Origin: JBCCIM01 sp045106435
GTDB taxonomy: Bacteria > Bacteroidota > Rhodothermia > Rhodothermales > JAHQVL01
Reading direction: 5' to 3'
Length of the DNA: 9,669 bases
Assembly: GCA_045106435.1 (NCBI GenBank)
Contig: JBGCEN010000086.1
Coordinates: 1-9,669 of the forward strand
A program made the translations under genes and the position numbers. The notes beneath the pieces are model-generated. The model did no database searches. It was given only the letters and a program-made list of their open reading frames with translations, and was not told the origin of the DNA. Shown one piece after another: positions 1-5,708 of this stretch (within the stretch, counting starts at the first letter, position 1; the number at the start of each line of letters is the position of its first letter).

Positions 1-250
1 TATAGAATCAGTACTTAGCTCGACTTTGTCCTTTTGGACAAAGTCTCGAATATCGAACACCGATCAAGGAATGTCCAATGTTGAAGGGGTTTTAAGCGCT
101 ATCTCGATGTTAGACCTACCTTTTGAGTCTTCGCCGTTTAATTTATCCAGGTCTGGTTGGTAAACCGAGACGTATAAATAATCGAAAAAGACCCTGGTGG
201 CGCTAAAAAGAGGCTTTGACATTTTCTTATTGGACAAAGTCGAGCTTAGA
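1..250. repeat. Gene-free patch made of a dispersed intergenic repeat (copy in minus orientation)
   Basis: This stretch lies downstream of the minus-strand aminotransferase and holds no convincing gene. It begins with a perfect hairpin (10-bp arms at 22-31 and 36-45, TTTT loop). Positions 46-86 follow, and these match the reverse complement of 8207-8247 at most positions. Shared landmarks, read on the minus strand, are TTCAACATTGGA, ATTCCTTG and TTCGATATTC, followed by the GACTTTGTC hairpin. A second copy of the hairpin arm lies at 232-246 and is the exact inverted partner of 17-31 (15 of 15). A degenerate GCTTTG arm precedes it at 214-219. An 80-codon minus-strand frame (64-306) covers most of the patch. 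Its C-terminal part is translated repeat, and no ribosome site precedes it, so I treat it as a by-product. The unit recurs at 8123-8488, which is why I call it dispersed rather than unique spacer. Confidence 0.6.
22..45. repeat. Perfect 10-bp hairpin, CTTTGTCC type
   Basis: The arms GACTTTGTCC and GGACAAAGTC enclose a TTTT loop. It is the same hairpin, with different loop and closing bases, as the ones at 8248-8270 and 8458-8480. No run of T follows on either strand, so it is not a classical intrinsic terminator by itself. It sits about 210 nt beyond the aminotransferase stop and could still act as a 3'-end RNA structure. Confidence 0.6.
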
Positions 251-256
251 ATCGAA

Positions 257-1384
257 TTATACTGAGACCGGTTGTTTCTTGGAAAACGCAATGATGTTTT
301 CGGCAATGTACGTTTGCTGCTCTTGTGTAAGCTCCGTATGCATTGGCAACGAGATTACTTCTTTGCAGGCCTGCATGGTTTCTGTTAAATCTCCTGCTCT
401 TGAGGCTTTGTTGGATTCGAAAACAGGAAGCTGGTGTAAGGAGACCGGATAGTACACTGCGTGCGGGATGTTTTTAGACTTCAGGTACGTCGAAAGTTCA
501 TCTCTGCGTTGTACACGCAAGGTGTACTGGTGGTACACATGTTCGTTGGTTTGTGCAATCGCCGGCGTCTTAATGTCGTCATGGGCATCGAATAACTGGT
601 CGTACCGTTTAGCCGCCAGTTGACGCGCCGCAATGTAGTCATCCAGGTAACGCAGTTTAACACCAAGAATAGCCGCCTGTATGGTGTCCAGCCGGCTGTT
701 TATCCCGACCAGCTCATTGTAATATTTCTTTTGCGATCCATGATTGGCAATCATGCGTGCTTTATGGAGCAGATCTGCGTCATTGGAATACATCGCGCCG
801 GCATCTCCGTAGGCGCCCAGGTTCTTCGACGGGAAGCAGGAAAGCGTACCGAAGTGCCCATCCGTGCCCACATTTCTGCCTTTATACGTTGCCCCAATAG
901 CTTGTGCGCAATCTTCGATTACGTATAGACCATGTTTTTTAGCAATAGCAAGAATCGGATCCAGATCTGCCGATTGTCCAAAGAGATGTACGGGTACGAT
1001 GGCCTTTGTATTCGGTGTTATCAGGGCTTCGATTTTGGTCGGGTCCATATTGAATGTTTCCGGATCAATATCTACAAACACCGGCTTTGCACCCATAAGT
1101 GCTGCAGCTTCAGCTGTAGCAATGAACGTGAAGGCCGGCGTAATCACCTCATCACCTGCGCCGATACCCAGCGCCATGAATGCAATTTGTAGCGCGTCTG
1201 TACCATTACCTACAGCCAGGGCTCCTTCGCAGCCAACATAGGCGGCTAAATCTGTTTCAAAAGCTTTGACCGGAGGGCCTTTGATGAAAGCAGTTTGATC
1301 CAGGACAGACTGGATGGCTTCATCTATTTCCGATTTAATTGCGAGATACTGGCCTCGCAGGTCCACCATTTTTATGTCTTGCAT
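257..1384 (-). CDS. DegT/DnrJ/EryC1/StrS-family PLP-dependent sugar aminotransferase (WbpE-like)
   Basis: This is a 375-residue fold-type I aminotransferase, full length for the DegT family. It would transfer an amino group, usually from glutamate, to a keto group on a nucleotide-activated sugar in the cytoplasm, making an amino sugar for surface polysaccharide. Visible landmarks are GNGTDAL (59-65, cofactor phosphate pocket), VIEDCAQAIGA (155-165, with Asp158 facing the PLP ring nitrogen), SCFPSKNLGAYGDAGA (182-197, with Lys187 as the expected Schiff-base lysine) and the family segment HGSQKKYYNELVGINSRLD (215-233). Those stretches resemble WbpE/WlbC-type 3-keto-glucuronate aminotransferases, but the exact substrate cannot be read from sequence. 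The ATG at 1384 is well placed: AGAGG precedes it by 5 nt. The gene follows the acyltransferase after 18 nt and is surely co-transcribed with it. The dehydrogenase, oxidase and epimerase partners of a full pathway are not in the window. I am sure of the family and moderately sure of the role. Confidence 0.93.
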   Translation of the reverse strand: MQDIKMVDLRGQYLAIKSEIDEAIQSVLDQTAFIKGPPVKAFETDLAAYVGCEGALAVGNGTDALQIAFMALGIGAGDEVITPAFTFIATAEAAALMGAKPVFVDIDPETFNMDPTKIEALITPNTKAIVPVHLFGQSADLDPILAIAKKHGLYVIEDCAQAIGATYKGRNVGTDGHFGTLSCFPSKNLGAYGDAGAMYSNDADLLHKARMIANHGSQKKYYNELVGINSRLDTIQAAILGVKLRYLDDYIAARQLAAKRYDQLFDAHDDIKTPAIAQTNEHVYHQYTLRVQRRDELSTYLKSKNIPHAVYYPVSLHQLPVFESNKASRAGDLTETMQACKEVISLPMHTELTQEQQTYIAENIIAFSKKQPVSV

Positions 1385-1402
1385 CTTATCCTCTATAGCA
1401 AA

Positions 1403-2173
1403 TCAATGATCTTTCCATCCTTGGTTGTCAAGTTTCTGGTCGTCGGGGACGGGCCTGAATTCCTTCGCCGGCAGTCCGGCATAAATGATATGGGCATTGG
1501 CGTCTCGTGTTAATACAGCGCCGGCAGCAACAAGCGCGTCTTCATCAATAACAACGCCGGGCAAAATCACGGATCCAACGCCAAGCCGGCCGCCTTTCTT
1601 AATGGTTACACCTTTAAAGTGCTTGAATCGTTCTTCGGTGCGTCCAACAAAGTTATCATTGCTGGTGAGAACACCCGGGGCTACAAATACGCGGTCTTCA
1701 ACGGTAGAGTAGGCTGTGAGATATACATTGGTTTCAAGCTTGCAGTAGCGGCCTACTGTACACTTGTTTTCAATGGCCACGCCTCGTCCTACAATGGTGT
1801 AATCTCCAACGGATACTTCTTCCCGTATAGTAGCCAGGTCGGCCACCAGTACTTTTTCTCCGAGTGTACATCCGGCATAAAGCACGACACTGGCTCCAAT
1901 CAGGCAGCGGTTGCCAATTAGGGCAGCCGGCTGAATTTTATCTGCAGTCACCGCGCTATTGGGAGAGCGCATGGGCTGCTTGCCAATGGTTGTATGGTCA
2001 TCGATTCTAACATGATCACCAATAACCGTGTGGTCGTGTATTACAACATGATGACCGATCTGGCACCCAGCGCCAATGTTCACATGATCACCAATAACAC
2101 AAAAAGCACCAATGCTCGTGCTTTCATGTATCGAGGCTGACGAAGAAACGACAGAATGTTCAATAGAAGTCAT
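1403..2173 (-). CDS. Left-handed beta-helix (hexapeptide-repeat) sugar acyltransferase
   Basis: This is a 256-residue protein built almost wholly of hexapeptide repeats (residues about 10-225; examples IGAFCVIGDHVNIG, IGNRCLIGASVVLYAG, LGVGSVILPGVVIDEDALVAAGAVLTRD). That pattern folds as the trimeric left-handed beta-helix of LpxA/LpxD/WbpD-type acyltransferases, which move an acyl group from acyl-CoA or acyl-ACP to a sugar amine. SNDNF (171-175) and the following charged loop (178-190) resemble the region where WbpD-like N-acetyltransferases bind substrate. The protein is longer than the roughly 190-residue WbpD family because of extra N-terminal coils. I prefer the ATG at 2173, which has GGGA about 7 nt upstream. 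A TTG start at 2191 would add six residues but has no ribosome site. Its position directly before an aminotransferase suggests it acylates that enzyme's product, although the gene order puts the later step first. The acyl donor is unknown. Confidence 0.88.
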   Translation of the reverse strand: MTSIEHSVVSSSASIHESTSIGAFCVIGDHVNIGAGCQIGHHVVIHDHTVIGDHVRIDDHTTIGKQPMRSPNSAVTADKIQPAALIGNRCLIGASVVLYAGCTLGEKVLVADLATIREEVSVGDYTIVGRGVAIENKCTVGRYCKLETNVYLTAYSTVEDRVFVAPGVLTSNDNFVGRTEERFKHFKGVTIKKGGRLGVGSVILPGVVIDEDALVAAGAVLTRDANAHIIYAGLPAKEFRPVPDDQKLDNQGWKDH

Positions 2174-2474
2174 GAGAGAATCCCAAAACAAAGAAAAAAA
2201 CGATTTAGACGTGCGTTCGCTTGTGTACTACAATAGTTGTGCACTGTTCAGCTTTATCGGTTCGTTTGGCAGTCGTTGAACAGTACAAGAAGTGGCCTTC
2301 ATTGCTCTGAAGATGCGTATACTACGCAAATTCAAAGGGGATTCCTTGCAAGACGAAGTCTGTTTTCTATCGCCAGTTTTTGCTGTCAGTTTTCATTTAT
2401 AATTATCAAATGTAAAAGAGTGGTTCAGTCGAAAACCAGTAACTGAATACCAAGTGCTGAAAAACTGACAAACG
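2174..2474. other. Non-coding leader/spacer upstream of the acyltransferase operon
   Basis: About 300 nt with no convincing gene on either strand; the plus-strand frame at 2237-2446 has no recognisable protein features. It must carry the promoter of the minus-strand sugar operon, but I cannot place a convincing -10/-35 or Bacteroidota-type box. Two inverted repeats are visible. ACTGTTCA (2243-2250) pairs with TGAACAGT (2277-2284) across 26 nt. TGCGTA (2314-2319) pairs with TACGCA (2323-2328) across 3 nt. Either could be an operator or chance. Confidence 0.5.
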
Positions 2475-2513
2475 AAAAAAAGCCCGCGATCATTACAGAT
2501 CGCGGGCTTTTTT
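2475..2513 (-). terminator. Intrinsic terminator after the TPR gene, symmetric (could work both ways)
   Basis: A perfect 10-bp GC-rich stem, GCCCGCGATC (2482-2491) and GATCGCGGGC (2498-2507), has a 6-nt loop. Seven A lie on its left and six T on its right. Read on the minus strand it sits 28 nt past the stop codon of the TPR protein and is followed by seven T. Its symmetry means it would also stop plus-strand transcription. It separates the TPR gene from the sugar operon. Confidence 0.93.
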
Positions 2514-2541
2514 CAATATTGAAAGATCGGTTGTTCAGATC

Positions 2542-3414
2542 TTAGTTACCACCTTTGAGTTCGTCAAGGTAGTGCTGTGCCAATGGCTTGTAGTTTCCAT
2601 AAAGCGCATTGTTGAACGCTTCAGCAGCAGCTGTGCTGGAACCTGAGTTCATCAAGGCTTCGCCTTTCACAAAGTAGATCTTTGCTTTGTCTGTACGGCT
2701 ACCGCGGTGTGCACTCAGTGCTTGATCAGCAAGAGAGATGGCATCCGAGTAGTTGCCAAGCGTTTTATTTGCTTCAGCCTGGTAATAGAAGGCGTCGGCA
2801 TCAGCTTCGACATATCCTAACATTTCTTCAATGCTGTTGAGCGCAGCCTGTGCTTTTGTCCTTGAAGGATTTTCGCTCAGGTTTGAAGAAGCGAGATAGA
2901 CATAATGTCCGCGAATCGTTTTTTCTGCAGCGTTGGCAGATTTGCGATCTCCCATGCCCATTACGGCCTGCAAGAGTACAACGGCATCATCCCAGCGATC
3001 TAGTTTTTCAAGTGACTTTGCCTTGCCATAATGGTTGGGCACATAGTCATTTTTGCGGGAGATACCTTTTTCATGATGAGCAAGTGCTTCTTCGAAGTTA
3101 CCCGCTTTGAAAGATCTTGTACCATACGAATTATCTAATTGCGCAAGTACTTTGTTTGATCTGCTTACGATATCAGCATCGCCGGCGGCTTCTGCCAATG
3201 GAATGGCTTCTTCGTAAGCTGCATAAGCTTGTGTATATTTTTTTGCTTTGGCAAATTCAAGCGCTTCATTGTACTTCATTTTGTATTCCTGACCTTCTTT
3301 TACGACCGTTTTGGTCTCTTGGGCCAGGGCACTACCAGCTGTAAAGGCAAGCAGTGTTAGTGTAAGTACAGCGTTTTTTAAATTGCACAAAGAGGCGCGA
3401 TTTATTGGTTTCAT
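2542..3414 (-). CDS. Exported TPR-repeat protein of unknown function
   Basis: A 290-residue protein with a clear Sec signal peptide: basic N-terminus, hydrophobic core NAVLTLTLLAFTAG (14-27) and a signal peptidase I site after ALA at residue 31, before QE. The mature part is nearly all helical with tetratricopeptide-like pairs. Repeats are visible at about 45-77 (YNEALEFAKAKKYTQAYAAYEEA), 93-118 (FKAGNFEEALAHHEKG), 124-152 (YGKAKSLEKLDRWDDAVVLL), 206-235 (YYQAEANKTLGNYSDAISLADQAL) and 244-272 (YFVKGEALMNSGSSTAAAEAF). TPR arrays bind other proteins; no catalytic motif is present, so it is probably a periplasmic scaffold. The neighbour 234 nt upstream on the same strand is an OmpA-domain lipoprotein, which hints at envelope biogenesis. 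The spacing and the terminator at 2475-2513 suggest the TPR gene has its own promoter. The start codon at 3414 has AGAGG close upstream. Family assignment is firm; partner and role are unknown. Confidence 0.88.
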   Translation of the reverse strand: MKPINRASLCNLKNAVLTLTLLAFTAGSALAQETKTVVKEGQEYKMKYNEALEFAKAKKYTQAYAAYEEAIPLAEAAGDADIVSRSNKVLAQLDNSYGTRSFKAGNFEEALAHHEKGISRKNDYVPNHYGKAKSLEKLDRWDDAVVLLQAVMGMGDRKSANAAEKTIRGHYVYLASSNLSENPSRTKAQAALNSIEEMLGYVEADADAFYYQAEANKTLGNYSDAISLADQALSAHRGSRTDKAKIYFVKGEALMNSGSSTAAAEAFNNALYGNYKPLAQHYLDELKGGN

Positions 3415-3477
3415 AACCTCTGGTTTTCGAGTTTGGTTTGACGGAACGAGTATTGGTTTAAAAATATTTTCTTGCGA

Positions 3478-3489
3478 ACTGATATCAGT
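3478..3489. promoter_or_regulatory. 12-bp perfect palindrome upstream of the TPR gene
   Basis: ACTGATATCAGT is its own reverse complement and lies 64 nt upstream of the TPR start codon, in the 234-nt spacer that must hold that gene's promoter. It has the size of an operator half-site pair. A 12-bp palindrome can arise by chance in a window of this length, so support is weak. I see no promoter boxes or terminator in this spacer that I would defend. Confidence 0.25.
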
Positions 3490-3648
3490 GGTAATTGTCA
3501 GTTTGTCTGAAAATAAGCATGAAAGTCTGATTGCATCAAGGAGGATTCAAGTGCCCAATGTACAGAATTTTAAATAGATTCTTGTACTAAATTTATTAAG
3601 GAGGACACAAAAGAAGCCAACTAGTTGCTTATTAACGGTTCTAAAAGC

Positions 3649-4335
3649 CTAATTATTTTGCGTCTCAAGCTCATTACGATACTCTTCTGATGCAAAAATA
3701 GCCACTTCAACCCTGCGGTTTTCCTGACGACCAAATGCCGTGTCATTGGATGACTTCGGTTGTGTCTCGCCATGACCTACAATGCTCAGGCGGTTTGCAG
3801 GAACGCCATGTTTGACTAAAATTGTAGCTGCAGCGTCTGCACGTTGCTCTGATAATTTCTCATTGTAGTCTTCCGGCCCGGTGCTGTCTGTATGGCCGGC
3901 AATGATGATTTCTGTGTTTGGATATTCATTCAGACTTGCAGCCAAATCATCCAGGTTTTCTTTTGAAGCATCTGACAAAGTGAAAGAGTTGACTTCAAAT
4001 AGAATCGCCGAATCAAACGTAACCTGAATGCCTTCCCCTACGCGTTCAACTTCAACGCCTTCCAGTTCGGCTTCCAATTCTTCAGCTTGTTTATCCATCT
4101 GCTTGCCGATAATAGCGCCGGCTGTACCGCCTACTGCTGCACCAACAATGGCTCCTGTGGCCGTTTTACCTGTGGCTTTGCCAATTATTGCTCCAATGGC
4201 ACCGCCGGCAGCACCGCCGATTGCAGCGCCTTTACCAGCTTTGCTCATGTTCGCACAGCCCATCATTGTGAGACTGAACGCCATAAGCAGCAGGAGCGGA
4301 AGTGTATATAATTTTTGAGTCTTTTGCGTTTTCAT
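3649..4335 (-). CDS. Outer-membrane lipoprotein with glycine zipper and OmpA C-terminal peptidoglycan-binding domain
   Basis: A 228-residue YiaD/Pal-like lipoprotein. The signal sequence (1-26) ends in LTMMGC, making Cys27 the lipidation site; Met-Met-Gly is a loose lipobox. Residues 34-78 are a glycine-zipper segment (GAAIGGAAGGAIGAIIG, then a second copy GAIVGAAVGGTAGAIIG) likely to insert in or pack against membrane. A short acidic coil (81-98) leads to the OmpA/MotB domain (about 104-216). That domain holds AGHTDSTG (146-153) with Asp150, LSEQRA (161-166) with Arg165 (these two align with the residues that grip diaminopimelate in OmpA domains), GHGETQP (187-193) and ENRRVEV (205-211). Role: anchoring the outer membrane to peptidoglycan. 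The open frame extends to 4473, but those 46 residues lack signal-peptide features. The ATG at 4335 puts the signal peptide at the N-terminus, so I chose it. It lies upstream of the TPR gene on the same strand. Confidence 0.92.
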   Translation of the reverse strand: MKTQKTQKLYTLPLLLLMAFSLTMMGCANMSKAGKGAAIGGAAGGAIGAIIGKATGKTATGAIVGAAVGGTAGAIIGKQMDKQAEELEAELEGVEVERVGEGIQVTFDSAILFEVNSFTLSDASKENLDDLAASLNEYPNTEIIIAGHTDSTGPEDYNEKLSEQRADAAATILVKHGVPANRLSIVGHGETQPKSSNDTAFGRQENRRVEVAIFASEEYRNELETQNN

Positions 4336-4700
4336 AATGTTCTCAACTTTTTTAGTTAAGACTGTGTTTCGTAATAAAATTGTTGTTGGTTGTATACCAA
4401 CTCGATGTGTAAATATTTTCCAATTATGATGCCAAAGGCCAAAAGATAGCTTTTTGAGTACAATTGAAGGCAATGCCCTTGAATAAGTGTCCTAAAAATT
4501 AGAGAAATAAAAAGGAATCGCCTGTGAAAATCTTGCTAGCCTGCACTATTTGACTCATTTTTAAACGATATGTCACTAAATCATACAAAAGTACATCATA
4601 GTAGAACCAAATCGTGAGATTTTGTATGAAGCACAACGAACAAACGTGGGTATAAAGGGCTTATCGTGCAGCAATGGATAGAAAGAGGCATATCAGATCT
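4336..4700. other. Divergent control region between the OmpA-type lipoprotein and the nucleotidyltransferase
   Basis: About 365 nt of A+T-rich sequence between two divergently read genes, so promoters in both directions are expected here. No gene is supported on either strand apart from upstream extensions of the two flanking frames. GTTGGT (4385-4390) and ACCAAC (4396-4401) form a small inverted repeat about 50 nt before the lipoprotein start. A longer inverted repeat at 4581-4629 is listed separately. I cannot place a confident -10/-35 pair in either direction. Confidence 0.5.
4581..4629. promoter_or_regulatory. Perfect 10-bp inverted repeat ahead of the nucleotidyltransferase-mutS2 operon
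   Basis: TCATACAAAA (4581-4590) and TTTTGTATGA (4620-4629) are exact reverse complements separated by 29 nt. They lie 72 nt upstream of the preferred nucleotidyltransferase start. The spacing suits either two half-sites for a dimeric regulator roughly three helical turns apart (about 39 nt start to start), or a leader RNA stem. Function is inferred only. Confidence 0.35.
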
Positions 4701-5708
4701 ATGAAATTAATTATACCAATGGCCGGCAGGGGGACCCGTGTTCGGCCACACTCGCATGTAACTCCTAAACCACTCCTTTCTGTGAGAGGGAAGACATTGG
4801 TGGAGAGAATAGTAGACACTTTTGTTCGAATTTTGCCAACTCCTCCGGACGCAGGTGTCTTTATTCTTGGACCCGACTTTGGCGAGAACGTAAGAAATCA
4901 GTTGACAGCAATCTGCAAAAAGCGAAATATGGAGGCACATTTTTGTGTGCAAACAAAGCCGCTGGGTACTGCGCACGCTGTTTACGCTGCAAAGGACTAT
5001 CTGGAAGGAGAAGGCATTGTCGTTTTTGCGGATACGCTCTTTGATATGGAAGGCAAAGTGACGCTTGAAGATGCGGATGTAGTTGCCTGGGTTAAATTTG
5101 TAGAAGATCCGAGCCGTTTTGGGGTAGCGGTAAGAGAAGGCGATCGTATTGTCGCTTTTGTTGAAAAACCAGAAACCCTCATCTCTAATGAGGCATTGAT
5201 TGGGATCTATTACATTAAAGAGCTGGCCAATCTTCGAAAAGAAATAGACATCATGATCGAAGAAGACCGTAAGGGCCCGACCGGGGAATATTACCTCACA
5301 GATGCTTTTGATCAAATGCTGAAGGCCAAGCTTGTCTTTAAAACGGCGTCTGTATCCGAATGGCTGGATTGCGGTACGATCAAGGCGCTTATGGAAACGA
5401 CTAAAGTCATTCTATCCAAGGAAGTGAGTGACTTGAAACAGGGCGAGATTCACAACAGCCTTATAAAAGACCCCGTGTATATCGGTCCGGGCGCTAAAGT
5501 ATCCAATGCTGTTATTGGTCCATATGTGTCTATTGAAGAAGGCGCGCAAGTAAATGGCGCTATTATTAGAGATAGTGTAATTTTTGCCAATGCCCATGTT
5601 GAGAATGCAATTTTGGCAAACTCAATGATTGGACAAAACGCACAAGTAAGAGACAAGCCAAGGATGATCAATGTGGGTGATCATGCCATTCTGGGTTATG
5701 ATGAATGA
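4701..5708 (+). CDS. Sugar-1-phosphate nucleotidyltransferase with C-terminal beta-helix
   Basis: A 335-residue enzyme (344 if the ATG at 4674 is used) that couples a sugar 1-phosphate to an NTP to make an NDP-sugar. The N-terminal nucleotidyltransferase domain carries IIPMAGRGTRVRPHS (4-18) with the G-x-G-T-R signature, TPKPLL (21-26), FADTLF (109-114) with Asp111 as a likely metal ligand, VAFVEKPE (151-158) with Lys156, TGEYYLTDA (194-202) and EWLDCGT (220-226). Residues about 250-330 are hexapeptide repeats (VYIGPGAKVSNAVIGPYVSI), the left-handed beta-helix seen in long RmlA-type and ManC/GlmU-like proteins. Glucose-1-phosphate thymidylyltransferase or a guanylyl/uridylyltransferase are all possible; the substrate cannot be read. 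I chose 4701 because related enzymes begin MKxIIPxAG; AAGAGG lies 12 nt upstream, which is not ideal. Its stop overlaps the mutS2 start (ATGA), so the two are likely translationally coupled. Confidence 0.9.
   Translation: MKLIIPMAGRGTRVRPHSHVTPKPLLSVRGKTLVERIVDTFVRILPTPPDAGVFILGPDFGENVRNQLTAICKKRNMEAHFCVQTKPLGTAHAVYAAKDYLEGEGIVVFADTLFDMEGKVTLEDADVVAWVKFVEDPSRFGVAVREGDRIVAFVEKPETLISNEALIGIYYIKELANLRKEIDIMIEEDRKGPTGEYYLTDAFDQMLKAKLVFKTASVSEWLDCGTIKALMETTKVILSKEVSDLKQGEIHNSLIKDPVYIGPGAKVSNAVIGPYVSIEEGAQVNGAIIRDSVIFANAHVENAILANSMIGQNAQVRDKPRMINVGDHAILGYDE

Noticed and set aside
64..306. 80-codon minus-strand frame in the left-edge patch
   Set aside because: It has no ribosome site, overlaps the aminotransferase end in another frame, and its C-terminal part is translated repeat sequence.
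2331..2370. Possible further relic of the dispersed repeat (ATTCCTTGCAAGACGAAGTC)
   Set aside because: It shares only short words (ATTCCTTG, CAAGAC, AAGTC) with the repeat; too little to separate from chance.
2237..2446. 69-codon plus-strand frame between the sugar operon and the TPR gene
   Set aside because: It has no ribosome site or recognisable protein features and ends just before the terminator; probably chance.
4336..4473. N-terminal extension of the OmpA-type lipoprotein
   Set aside because: The extra 46 residues have no signal features; the lipoprotein signal begins at the ATG at 4335.
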